From: Bacteroidota bacterium
GTDB lineage: Bacteria; Bacteroidota; Bacteroidia; UKL13-3
Direction of reading: 5' to 3'
DNA length: 33,744 bases
Assembly (NCBI GenBank): GCA_947485745.1
Contig: CANKQY010000021.1
Span: 1 to 33,744, forward strand
Made by a program: the position numbers and the translations under genes. This document shows, one piece after another, positions 16,762 through 24,056 of this stretch. The notes under the pieces were generated by a model that saw only the letters and a list, made by a program, of their open reading frames with translations, was not told where the DNA came from and did no database searches. Numbering within the stretch: the first letter of the stretch is position 1; each line of letters starts with the position of its first letter.

Positions 16762-18056
16762 TGAAGACTGCTATTGTTTGGTTTAAAACAGATTTGAGGT
16801 TGCACGATAATGAAACTTTGATTGAAGCAATAAACTGCGCCGATCAAGTAATTCCTGTTTATTGTTTGGATGAATCTCAATTTGAAACCACCAATTTTGG
16901 CTTTAGGAAAACAGGGAATTTTAGAACGCAATTTTTATTTGAATCGTTAGTAGATTTGGACAAGAACTTAAGAGAAATTGGTTCAGGGCTTATAGTGAGA
17001 ATGGGTAAACCAGAAAAGGTTTTGGTAGAATTGGCAGCGAAATACCAAGCACAAAAGATATTTACCAAAAAGGAAGTGGCATATGAAGAGCTACAAACCC
17101 ATGATTTGGTAGAAAAAGAACTTTTTAAAATAAACTGTCTAATTGATACTTATAGCACCAGTACTTTATACCATGCGCAGGACTTGCCTTATACTTTAAA
17201 AGACATTCCAGATGTGTTTACGAGCTTTAGAAAACGAACAGAAAAGGATGCTACGGTGAGGCCTGTTTTCCCTAAACCATTTGTTATTAATTCGCCAAAT
17301 TTAGAACCACCAAACTTACCAATTTTGGCTCAATTGGGATTAGAAGAAGTAAAACCAGATACACGCGCTGCCATTCAATTTAAAGGCGGAGAAACAGCAG
17401 GTTTAGGCAGATTAGCACATTACTTAACTGGCACAAAGGCCATTTCTTCATATAAGGAAACCCGCAACGGATTGGTGGGTGAAGATTATTCATCCAAGTT
17501 TTCGGCATGGTTGAGCTTAGGTTGTTTATCGGCGAGAGAAATATATGCTGAGATAAGAAAGTATGAATTGCAATTTGGCGCAAATGAATCTACTTATTGG
17601 TTAATTTTTGAACTTATTTGGAGAGACTATTTTAGGTTCATCATGAAAAAATACCGCCATCAATTCTTTCTGCAAAATGGAATAAAAGCAACAAAAACGG
17701 GATTTAATAAGCACCACCATGCATCTTTTGAAAAATGGAAAAATGGAGAAACAGGTGTAGATTTTATTGACGCTAACATGATAGAATTAAAATTAACAGG
17801 ATTTATGAGCAATAGAGGAAGGCAAAATGTGGCCAGCTATTTGTGTCATAACCTCAAATTAGATTGGAGATATGGAGCAGCTTACTTTGAAGAACAATTA
17901 ATAGATTATGATGTTTGCAGTAATTGGGGCAATTGGGCATACCTTGCTGGTGTGGGAAACGACCCAATGCCATCGCGGGTATTTAATATAGAGAAGCAAG
18001 CAAATGATTATGATAAAAATCAAACTTATAGAAAATTATGGTTGAACATGAAATAA
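16761..18056 (+). CDS. Cryptochrome DASH (single-strand CPD photolyase/blue-light receptor)
   Basis: A 431-residue CRY-DASH protein. The opening is AIVWFKTDLRLHDNETL, and KGGETAGLGRLAHYL follows the antenna domain. The FAD domain has SAWLSLGCLSAREIY, FELIWRDYFRFIMKKYRHQF, TGFMSNRGRQNVASYL, and the diagnostic DYDVCSNWGNWAYLAGVGND followed by RVFNIEKQA. CRY-DASH enzymes repair cyclobutane dimers in single-stranded or looped DNA and may also signal. The length matches compact bacterial DASH proteins, without a long C-terminal extension. The start codon shares one base with the upstream stop (TAATG). The last 19 nt overlap the start of the DUF2805 frame. Confidence 0.93.
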   Translation: MKTAIVWFKTDLRLHDNETLIEAINCADQVIPVYCLDESQFETTNFGFRKTGNFRTQFLFESLVDLDKNLREIGSGLIVRMGKPEKVLVELAAKYQAQKIFTKKEVAYEELQTHDLVEKELFKINCLIDTYSTSTLYHAQDLPYTLKDIPDVFTSFRKRTEKDATVRPVFPKPFVINSPNLEPPNLPILAQLGLEEVKPDTRAAIQFKGGETAGLGRLAHYLTGTKAISSYKETRNGLVGEDYSSKFSAWLSLGCLSAREIYAEIRKYELQFGANESTYWLIFELIWRDYFRFIMKKYRHQFFLQNGIKATKTGFNKHHHASFEKWKNGETGVDFIDANMIELKLTGFMSNRGRQNVASYLCHNLKLDWRYGAAYFEEQLIDYDVCSNWGNWAYLAGVGNDPMPSRVFNIEKQANDYDKNQTYRKLWLNMK

Positions 18057-18412
18057 AAGAAACAAGCGCCGAATACCCATCTTTATTAGCCTATTTAATG
18101 GAGCACGAAAGTAAGTTGGCGGTAAACAACCAAACCGAAAAAGGCATAATGAATGAGGCAGATATCGACCGCATTATTCAAATGGCTTGGGAAGACCGCA
18201 CACCTTTTGAGGCCATTGAATTTCAGTTTGGTTTAAAAGAAAAAGACGTAATTGAGTTCATGCGCAAAAACTCCCTGCCCCATAGTTTCCGCATGTGGCG
18301 CAAGCGAATGAAGTCGAGAAAGACCAAGCATGAAGCGCTGCGCAATTCAGATACTGATAGATTTAAATGTAGTAGACAAAGAGGTACTGGTAATAAAATA
18401 TCGAAACGCTAG
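18038..18412 (+). CDS. DUF2805 / TIGR03643 family protein, photolyase-associated
   Basis: Up to 124 residues. The conserved core starts near residue 38, MNEADIDRIIQMAWEDRTPF, then FEAIEFQFGLKEKDVIEFMR, SFRMWRKRMKSRKTKH and RFKCSRQR, all typical of this family. The first half of the core looks like a helix-turn-helix: a D-R-I-I-Q-M-A-W-E helix, then a turn and a recognition-like helix. The rest is basic, so nucleic-acid binding is plausible but untested. The ATG at 18038 overlaps CRY-DASH by 19 nt and adds an N-terminal part not usual for the family. An ATG at 18149 would give the usual ~87-residue form. From general knowledge this family tends to neighbour photolyase-type genes. Confidence 0.8.
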   Translation: MVEHEIKETSAEYPSLLAYLMEHESKLAVNNQTEKGIMNEADIDRIIQMAWEDRTPFEAIEFQFGLKEKDVIEFMRKNSLPHSFRMWRKRMKSRKTKHEALRNSDTDRFKCSRQRGTGNKISKR

Positions 18413-18477
18413 TTAGTGTTTTATTAACTTTAATTTTCATAAAAAAAAACAATTCTACTTCCTTGCGGTTTTAACCT

Positions 18478-18485
18478 TATATTTG
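18478..18485 (+). promoter_or_regulatory. -7 promoter box TATATTTG before the small membrane protein pair
   Basis: Exact TAnnTTTG match 55 nt upstream of the ATG at 18540. It indicates a separate transcription unit after the photolyase operon. No well-spaced -33 element is visible. Confidence 0.4.
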
Positions 18486-18539
18486 ATACGGCAGGTTATC
18501 ACAAAAATAGAAATTCAACCTATAAATAAAATAATTAAA

Positions 18540-18725
18540 ATGTTTAACAAATTCACCACCGCCGACAAATTACTTTTTGTTGCAGCCATCCTATCACTGG
18601 TATTTTCTGAAATACTCTATTTTCAAGGTGAAAAAGCCGACAGCACTTTTGTTGGTTTATGGGTGCCTTCTATTCTTGCTTTTGGAATTTATTTAAAACT
18701 AATTAATAACTCTAAACATGACTGA
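18540..18725 (+). CDS. Small membrane protein, two predicted helices
   Basis: 61 residues: MFNKFTTADKLLFVAAILSL, then a short FSEILYFQGEKADSTF loop and GLWVPSILAFGIYLKLIN, with a polar tail. Two hydrophobic segments are visible. From memory, similar small GLWVPSIL proteins are widespread in Bacteroidota without known function. The ATG at 18540 puts the first helix at residue 11; an in-frame codon at 18483 would overlap the promoter box. Its last 8 nt overlap a second, 30-residue membrane peptide gene. The location directly after the photolyase operon may be incidental. Confidence 0.75.
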   Translation: MFNKFTTADKLLFVAAILSLVFSEILYFQGEKADSTFVGLWVPSILAFGIYLKLINNSKHD

Positions 18726-18810
18726 TTTTATACCTTATTTTGCAGGTTTAATTACCTTACTTTTTGGAGTTGGGTTTGGCCTTGCCATCGCACGTGATAA
18801 CAAAAAATAG
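18718..18810 (+). CDS. Tiny single-pass membrane protein (30 residues)
   Basis: The frame reads MTDFIPYFAGLITLLFGVGF and then GLAIARDNKK, one hydrophobic helix with a short basic tail. It overlaps the previous small membrane gene by 8 nt (CATGACTGA), so co-translation is likely. It resembles small accessory subunits of membrane complexes in overall form only. It is short, so it is less certain than its neighbours, but the composition is strongly non-random and the frame ends cleanly. Confidence 0.6.
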   Translation: MTDFIPYFAGLITLLFGVGFGLAIARDNKK

Positions 18811-18830
18811 TTTTAAAATTGAAAGCTTGT

Positions 18831-18858
18831 TTTGAAACTATATTCAATACTAGTTTTG
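18831..18858 (+). promoter_or_regulatory. Promoter of the SOUL gene (TTTG, 16 nt, TAGTTTTG)
   Basis: TAGTTTTG at 18851-18858 matches TAnnTTTG. A TTTG lies at 18831-18834, 16 nt upstream, and a TTG at 18827-18829 gives 21 nt. This is close to the Bacteroidota -33/-7 layout. The predicted leader is about 30 nt before the ATG at 18896. Confidence 0.5.
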
Positions 18859-18895
18859 TGATATAAAGATATATTTACTAACAAGATTTATTGTA

Positions 18896-19504
18896 ATGGA
18901 AAAGTTAAAAGTTATATTTATAATTGTTGTGGGTGGTTTGGTTCTAGTTGCGTTATTTCAATCATTTATTGCGGCCAATAAAGGCGAAACTGAGGAGCAG
19001 AGGTATTCACTTATTAGAAAATATAATGATTTTGAAATTCGATTTTATCCCTCAGCAAACCTTGCAACCATAAGTTCAAATGCAAAGTCTTACAGCGATT
19101 TATCCGGCCCTGGTTTTAGAAAATTAGCGGGATATATTTTTGGAGGCAATGAGGAAAATAAGAATATTGCCATGACGGCTCCAGTTCAAATGAACATCAA
19201 TGATACAGCATCTAGTATGAGTTTTGTAATGCCATCAAACTACTCTTTGGCTGATTTACCCAAACCAAATGACCAAAGTGTTAGGATAAGTAAAACAGTG
19301 GAAGAATACATAGCTGTCATCACCTTTGATGGATATGCTTCGGACAAGGAAATCAAACTTTATAGTAAAAAATTGGAGTCATTGCTTCAAGCCAATAGCA
19401 TAAAACATAAAGGAAACTTTAGGTTTTATGGATATGATCCACCATACAAAGCAATCAATAGAAGAAATGAAATAGTGGTTACCGTTGATTGGAGCGAAAA
19501 ATAA
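18896..19504 (+). CDS. SOUL-family haem-binding protein, membrane-anchored
   Basis: A 202-residue protein with one N-terminal membrane segment (VIFIIVVGGLVLVALFQSFI), then a SOUL/HEBP-like domain. Motifs are RYSLIRKYNDFEIRFYPSAN, FRKLAGYIFGGNEENKNIAM, IAMTAPVQM (the conserved MTaPV), MSFVMPSNYSLADLPKPND, and a C-terminal FYGYDPPYKAINRRNEIVV. SOUL domains bind haem or tetrapyrroles. In bacteria they are often near photolyase/cryptochrome genes, which fits its location 480 nt after the operon. It probably faces the periplasm. It has its own promoter and is followed by a broken oxidoreductase gene. Confidence 0.88.
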   Translation: MEKLKVIFIIVVGGLVLVALFQSFIAANKGETEEQRYSLIRKYNDFEIRFYPSANLATISSNAKSYSDLSGPGFRKLAGYIFGGNEENKNIAMTAPVQMNINDTASSMSFVMPSNYSLADLPKPNDQSVRISKTVEEYIAVITFDGYASDKEIKLYSKKLESLLQANSIKHKGNFRFYGYDPPYKAINRRNEIVVTVDWSEK

Positions 19505-19566
19505 AGTTACAAGTTAATTAAAGTCTGGCTTAAAATTATTAATAAAATTGTTGCTATTAATACAAA

Positions 19567-19949
19567 ATGATAGAAATAGGAATTGATAGTTTTGCTGCTA
19601 AACCAAGTAAATTAGGGATTAGTGACTCTCAAGCCATGAGTGAGTTGATTGAGAGGATTGAAGTTGCCGACAAGGCTGGGTTACATGTTTTTGGCATGGG
19701 CGAACATTACAGAAAAGAATTTTTAGACTCAGCCTCCTCTATGATTTTGGCAGTAGCAGCAGCAAGAACCAAACAAATTATATTAAGCAGTGCCGTAACA
19801 GTTTTAAGTGCTGCAGACCCAGTGCTGCCCTAGGAAGAATATCTAGGTTCACGTTTCAAATGGATGCAGGCATACCACATGATAAGCTTTTACAAGCCAT
19901 TGAGTTGATAGGAAGTAAGGTAATTCCTTTAGTGAATTCCCAATCCTAA
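19567..19949 (+). pseudogene. LLM-class (luciferase-like) flavin oxidoreductase with internal deletion
   Basis: The 5' part is a proper N-terminus: MIEIGIDSFAAKPSKLGISD, then FGMGEHYRKEFLDSASSMIL and SAVTVLSAADPV. It then reads LP and stops at TAG (19831). Just across that stop, in another frame from 19830, follows the genuine C-terminus of the same family, LGRISRFTFQMDAGIPHDKL then LQAIELIGSKV, ending at 19949. The middle of the TIM barrel (over 200 residues, including most active-site positions) is missing. Both ends therefore survive around one large deletion that also shifts the frame. A mis-assembly is possible but would need to drop the same region. The convergent esterase gene ends one base downstream. 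Confidence 0.88.
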
Positions 19950-19950
19950 A

Positions 19951-20682
19951 TTAGAATCTTGTGGCCAAATAATGTGGCAAAATTGCCCTCCATGTTGGCC
20001 AATCGTGCTTAAATTCTGGGCCCCATATATCTAGCTCATAATTGATGCCTTTGCTGTGCAATAATTCGGCAAACTTTCCAGAAGCACCCGGATCTTCATA
20101 ATCGCCGCTACCTGTAACAATATGTATGTGGGTGCTTTTTCTAATCTCTTCAAGTATATCATGGTTGGTTAAATTGGCCATGTAATGCATTGGTGAGTTA
20201 TAATAAACTTGCTCATCATAGAAGCCTTTGGTGTACTCATAAAGATCGTACACACCGCTCATGGCAATAACTCCATTAATTAAATCCGGACGTTTTAAAA
20301 ACAAATTCATGCTATGCAAAGCACCAAAAGAGGCACCACTTAATATAATTGGCGTTTCTTGCGAAGTGCTGTTTTTTACAAAAGGAATAACCTCATTAAA
20401 AATGTAGTCATTGAATTGATTTTGCCTTATAGCCTTGTGCTCTCCTATCATTTCATTGTTGAGCCAACTTTCATTGTTGATGCTATTAATTGAGAATATT
20501 TTAACCTTACCACTTTCAATAAATGGAGCCAAAGTATCTATCAATTGAAAGCGTTCGTATTCTAAATAATCGGCCGCAGCTGTTGGTACCAATAGTAAAG
20601 CAAACCCAGAATAACCATAAGTAACCATTGGCATTTCTTTTTGTAAAGCTGGGCTGAACCAACTGGTTAATTCTCTTATCAT
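19951..20682 (-). CDS. Alpha/beta-hydrolase of the putative esterase family
   Basis: A 243-residue cytoplasmic protein of the esterase-D/Fes-like type. The nucleophile motif is SGASFGALHS with S118. D194 or D197 (GSGDYEDP) and H226 (FKHDWPTWR) complete a plausible Ser-Asp-His triad in family order. There is no signal peptide (MIRELTSWFSPALQKEM). The substrate is unknown; the family includes S-formylglutathione hydrolase and siderophore or acyl esterases. The gene ends 1 nt from the LLM pseudogene on the opposite strand. Its ATG at 20682 follows a 188-nt intergenic gap in which I see no clear promoter. Confidence 0.82.
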   Translation of the reverse strand: MIRELTSWFSPALQKEMPMVTYGYSGFALLLVPTAAADYLEYERFQLIDTLAPFIESGKVKIFSINSINNESWLNNEMIGEHKAIRQNQFNDYIFNEVIPFVKNSTSQETPIILSGASFGALHSMNLFLKRPDLINGVIAMSGVYDLYEYTKGFYDEQVYYNSPMHYMANLTNHDILEEIRKSTHIHIVTGSGDYEDPGASGKFAELLHSKGINYELDIWGPEFKHDWPTWRAILPHYLATRF

Positions 20683-20870
20683 AGCAAAGCAATTGTTAAG
20701 GAGGTGGTATTCAAAGATGTTAAAATGTTTAAGAAATCAAACTTATATGTTCAAATTTCTACACATAGCTTTAACTCTGGCGCAAAAGGTTATTTACGAG
20801 CAAATGCAACTTAATTTTGGAAGTATCATTAAGGTTAACATCTAAACCTTATTAAAGGTCTAAAAAAAAA

Positions 20871-21542
20871 CTATTTTCCAGATTTAGTTGGAATATCTCT
20901 TAGCAAACCATCCTTTTTGAGCCTATCTAAAATTGCATATAAATACTCTCTAGAAAAAGTTCTAAAATCACTTGGATTAGTAGAGGTAGATTGAGCCGAC
21001 CAAGCTAAGGCACCAGTTTCTACATCATATAAATTGGTTTCGAGAAAAACAAATTGATCTGTGGTATAGTAACCTTGGTTATAAGAATTACCATAATATC
21101 CGTAAAATCCACCATACCCGCCATAAGCTCCACCATAGCCATAAGGCGAATACATTGGCGTTGCTGTAGATTGCACATAGCGAGTTTCTTCCTTTATACT
21201 TTTAACGGCCACAGTTAAAATTAAATCGCTGTTAGTGCCTTTAATAATTTCCATCAATTTCTCTTCGCTGGGGATGTCTTTTTTGGTCATCATTGGCGGA
21301 AAAATATCTAAACTTTTAGTGACAATTAAGCCTCTAGAATTGGCTTTTTGAGCAATGGCATCCTCTAGTTGGGTTCTAATTCCTACATCTGAAAGCATAG
21401 CTGCAATAAAAATATGTTTGTATGGCTCTGCCTTTTTTACATGGGCTGGATTCTTCCAACTACCTGTAACTACAGTTGACGGACCACAACCCACCAATAA
21501 AAATGCAAACCCCAAAACGATACTTGTTGCTAGTTTTTTCAT
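20871..21542 (-). CDS. Putative lipoprotein with Tyr/Gly-rich insert
   Basis: A 223-residue lipoprotein: MKKLATSIVLGFAFLLVGCG contains the lipobox LVGC with Cys19. After the signal it reads VVTGSWKNPAHVKKAEPYKH, then IFIAAMLSDVGIRTQLEDAI, resembling Bacteroidota lipoproteins of the DUF4136-like type with an IRTQLEDAI segment. A central insert around residues 130-165 is rich in Tyr and Gly (YSPYGYGGAYGGYGGFYGYY), then the fold resumes with FVFLETNLYDVETGALAWSA. The function is unknown. It lies in the same orientation as the lipoprotein gene upstream of it (21671-22099), with 128 nt between them. Confidence 0.75.
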   Translation of the reverse strand: MKKLATSIVLGFAFLLVGCGPSTVVTGSWKNPAHVKKAEPYKHIFIAAMLSDVGIRTQLEDAIAQKANSRGLIVTKSLDIFPPMMTKKDIPSEEKLMEIIKGTNSDLILTVAVKSIKEETRYVQSTATPMYSPYGYGGAYGGYGGFYGYYGNSYNQGYYTTDQFVFLETNLYDVETGALAWSAQSTSTNPSDFRTFSREYLYAILDRLKKDGLLRDIPTKSGK

Positions 21543-21670
21543 ATTTTTTTAATCTTTAATAGTTAATACTAATTTAGCTATGTTATTATTCCCCTTGTCT
21601 TTGTTTGAATAGAGTTTATACGAAAGTATTTTATAGAAGTTGCCAATTGTTTCGGCAACAGTTTTATGGT

Positions 21671-22099
21671 TTATTTTTTTGTTAAGTATAAAATTCTTTC
21701 GTTTTGGTTGCCACCACCTGTGTTTAGATACCCGGTTAAAATTAGCCTGGTAGAACTAAGTTGTTTTATTTGGTACAATTGATTGTTCCAATCTATTTCA
21801 GAAATTGTAATAGTATTTGCAGTGCTAGCATATTTCCAGGTAATGGCAAAATCAGAGGCAGAATGACTCATGATGCCCGTTAAATTATCAGCATTGAATT
21901 TATAAGTACCCAAATTTGCAAATGTTTCAATTCGTACTTTTAAACCACTGGGTGCCACATCATTCACCAAAACGCTGTCTCTGCTCCAGGTACCAACAAA
22001 ATTAATATCACTACTTGGCAAGGGATTTGGTTCATCTGTGCTATCGGGCTGACATGCAGCTACGATAAAGAGCAAGCTGAAATAAAGTAATTTACGCAT
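21671..22099 (-). CDS. Putative lipocalin-like lipoprotein
   Basis: A 142-residue lipoprotein. The signal MRKLLYFSLLFIVAACQPDS has a lipobox AAC with Cys16. After a Pro-rich linker, NFVGTWSRDSVLVNDVAPSG opens a lipocalin-like barrel (GxW motif, here VGTW), followed by regularly spaced beta strands (GTYKFNADN, DFAITWKYAS, TITISEIDW, STRLILTGYL) and a final strand (ERILYLTKK). It fits the lipocalin-like (DUF4923/5004-type) families of Bacteroidota in length and pattern. No ligand can be predicted. It is probably periplasmic or outer-membrane-bound. Confidence 0.68.
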   Translation of the reverse strand: MRKLLYFSLLFIVAACQPDSTDEPNPLPSSDINFVGTWSRDSVLVNDVAPSGLKVRIETFANLGTYKFNADNLTGIMSHSASDFAITWKYASTANTITISEIDWNNQLYQIKQLSSTRLILTGYLNTGGGNQNERILYLTKK

Positions 22100-22145
22100 T
22101 ATTTTTCTTTCTGCTAATTAAAAGAAGATTTGCTAGAAAAAAAAC

Positions 22146-22177
22146 TTTGTAGGCAATTCTTTTTTAAATTAATATTG
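22146..22177 (+). promoter_or_regulatory. Promoter of folK (TTTG, 20 nt, TAATATTG)
   Basis: TTTG at 22146-22149 and TAATATTG at 22170-22177 (one mismatch to TAnnTTTG) are 20 nt apart, the usual spacing for this phylum. The -7 box ends 4 nt before the ATG at 22182, so the transcript is probably leaderless or nearly so. Confidence 0.5.
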
Positions 22178-22181
22178 TACA

Positions 22182-22673
22182 ATGCCTAATCTTGTGTACA
22201 TTTTATTAGGATCAAACCAAGGAAATACAAAACAAAACTTGTTATTGGCCAATAATTTGATCGAAAAAAATATTGGCGTCATCACCATTATTTCCTCCTT
22301 ATACGAAACAGCCGCTTGGGGAAACACTCAGCAATCAGCTTTTTTAAACCAAGTAATTTTGGTTCGAACCAAACTTTTACCAAAAGAATTATTGCACCAA
22401 CTATTGGCCATAGAAACCCAAATGGGCAGAATAAGAACAACGAAATGGGAACCTAGAATAATTGATTTGGATATATTATTTTATGATAATGAAGTTATTG
22501 AGGAAGTTGACTTAGTAATACCTCACCCATTTATTCAACAGCGAAGGTTTACTTTGGTGCCATTGTTAGAAATAGCCTCCAATTTTATGCACCCTGTTTT
22601 GCATAAAACCATGGAAGAATTATTGGCTATGTGTGAAGATAATTTGAACGTGGAAAAAATCACAACAAAATAA
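22182..22673 (+). CDS. folK: Hydroxymethyldihydropteridine pyrophosphokinase (folate synthesis)
   Basis: HPPK transfers pyrophosphate from ATP to 6-hydroxymethyl-7,8-dihydropterin in folate synthesis. The 163-residue product has YILLGSNQGNTKQNL at the N-terminus, SSLYETAAWGNTQQSAFLNQ, LLAIETQMGRIRTTKWEPRI, and the HPPK signature WEPRIIDLDILFYDN (two Asp bind Mg). HPFIQQRRFTLVPLLEI is the typical following loop and helix. The deoxynucleoside kinase gene follows after 26 nt, a linkage seen in other Bacteroidota, and WbqC overlaps that. A GGTTCGAACC decamer lies inside the gene at 22361. Confidence 0.93.
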   Translation: MPNLVYILLGSNQGNTKQNLLLANNLIEKNIGVITIISSLYETAAWGNTQQSAFLNQVILVRTKLLPKELLHQLLAIETQMGRIRTTKWEPRIIDLDILFYDNEVIEEVDLVIPHPFIQQRRFTLVPLLEIASNFMHPVLHKTMEELLAMCEDNLNVEKITTK

Positions 22674-22699
22674 GCCAACTATTCAGCAGATTTGTAACA

Positions 22700-23356
22700 T
22701 TGGGTATACATTTTCCATATAGGTACATTGCCATTGAAGGCAATATTGGTTCGGGCAAATCATCTTTGGCCAAACTGATGGCTAGTGATGCCTCGGCTAG
22801 GCTTATTATGGAGGAGTTTGAAGACAATTCTTTTTTGCCAAAATTTTATGAGGATGCCCGAAGATATGCGTTTCCATTAGAGATGAGTTTCTTAGCTGCT
22901 AGGTTCAACCAGTTAAAAAAACAGCTTCCCGAACAAGACTTATTCAAAGAAATAATTATAAGCGACTATATTTTTGCCAAGTGTTTGTTGTTTTCCAAAA
23001 TCAATTTAGATGAGGATGAATTTGAGTTATATTACAAACTATTTAGCATCATTAATCTGCAACTACCTAAGCCAGATTTATTGATTTACCTGCATACGCC
23101 AGTTGAAAAATTGAAATGGAATATTAGTAACAGAGGTAGGATTTATGAGCAAAATATTGCAGAGGAATACCTCATTAATTTACAAGAAACTTATTTTGAT
23201 TATTTACACAATATACCAGAACAAAGAATACTCATTATAGATTGCTCCAATATTGATTTTGTGAAGAATGAAGACCAATACAATCAAATTATTGAACTTG
23301 CCCAACGTAAGTATGCGCCAGGAATTCACCATTTTCATATTTTAGATGTATCATGA
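22700..23356 (+). CDS. Deoxynucleoside kinase (dNK family)
   Basis: A 218-residue nucleoside kinase for salvage, probably deoxyadenosine or deoxyguanosine in this phylum. The P-loop is GNIGSGKS (residues 14-21). Further along are EEFEDNSFLPKFYED (the E-x-x-x-D/N region near the substrate), PLEMSFLAARFNQL, IISDYIFAKCLLFSKINL (the ERS/DR-like segment appears as SDYIFAK), KPDLLIYLHTPVEKL, and the lid NRGRIYEQNI. The start is TTG at 22700, giving MGIHFPYRYIAIEGNIG; no ATG lies close. Its TGA overlaps the WbqC start as ATGA. Confidence 0.88.
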   Translation: MGIHFPYRYIAIEGNIGSGKSSLAKLMASDASARLIMEEFEDNSFLPKFYEDARRYAFPLEMSFLAARFNQLKKQLPEQDLFKEIIISDYIFAKCLLFSKINLDEDEFELYYKLFSIINLQLPKPDLLIYLHTPVEKLKWNISNRGRIYEQNIAEEYLINLQETYFDYLHNIPEQRILIIDCSNIDFVKNEDQYNQIIELAQRKYAPGIHHFHILDVS

Positions 23357-23970
23357 GTGCTGGTTTATTAAGTATTGCCTACTTCCCTCCAATTGCGTGG
23401 TTTCAACATGCTATGAAACACGATACCTTAATCATAGAATACCACGAAAACTACCTCAAACAAACTTACCGCAACCGTTGTAAAATTTTAACTGCTAACG
23501 GCATCTTAGATTTGAGCATCCCAGTTATACACCAATCTGGCAAACAACTTGTTTCAGAAATTTTAACGCAAGAAAATGAGCCTTGGCGGAGGCAACATTG
23601 GCAAGCAATCTGCGCTGCTTATGGCAAATCTGCCTTCTTCTTATATTACCGAGATAAATTAGAAAAGTTCTTTTTAAAAAGTGAACCAGTAAAGCTATTT
23701 GAACACAATTTAGCCCTTCTAAAACTCTTGTTTAAAATGCTAAAAATAGAAAAAGAAATAACTTTTAATACTCGGTTTGAACTTATAACCAATGATGTGC
23801 AGGATTTTAGGTTTAAATTCAATGCTAAGAACATTCCGGGCAATTTGGAACTGCTAGAGAAAAAAACCTATTTTCAAGTTTTTGCCGATAAATACCCATT
23901 TCAAGCAAACCTTTCTATCTTGGACCTCCTATTCAATGAGGGCCCAATTAGCAAAGATTATCTTATTTAG
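23353..23970 (+). CDS. WbqC-like family protein
   Basis: A 205-residue member of the WbqC family. Key motifs are SIAYFPPIAWFQHAMKHDTL (the family Y-PP..w/f pattern), IEYHENYLKQTYRNRCKILT (the nucleophilic-looking YRNR region), LDLSIPVIHQSG and ENEPWRRQHWQAICAAYGKS, then FFLYYRD. The family is often linked to O-antigen or glycan loci, and its chemistry is unresolved; some members are annotated as acyl- or aminotransfer-related. The start overlaps the dNK stop by 4 nt (ATGA), so it is translationally coupled. Genes after it are separated by 86 nt. Confidence 0.85.
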   Translation: MSAGLLSIAYFPPIAWFQHAMKHDTLIIEYHENYLKQTYRNRCKILTANGILDLSIPVIHQSGKQLVSEILTQENEPWRRQHWQAICAAYGKSAFFLYYRDKLEKFFLKSEPVKLFEHNLALLKLLFKMLKIEKEITFNTRFELITNDVQDFRFKFNAKNIPGNLELLEKKTYFQVFADKYPFQANLSILDLLFNEGPISKDYLI

Positions 23971-24056
23971 TTTCTTTAAAAACCTAAAACAATTTAAGGA
24001 TACCTAGTGTTTCTATTAGCGTATAAAATATTTCAGTAAATACATCCACCAATTAT

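Noticed and set aside
20725-20814. 29-codon frame starting ATG in the gap upstream of the esterase gene
   Set aside because: There is no recognisable promoter, hydrophobic or family pattern. It is a likely chance frame.
22361-22370. tRNA T-arm signature GGTTCGAACC
   Set aside because: It lies inside folK in frame, without an acceptor, D or anticodon arm. The same word occurs in several unrelated genes.
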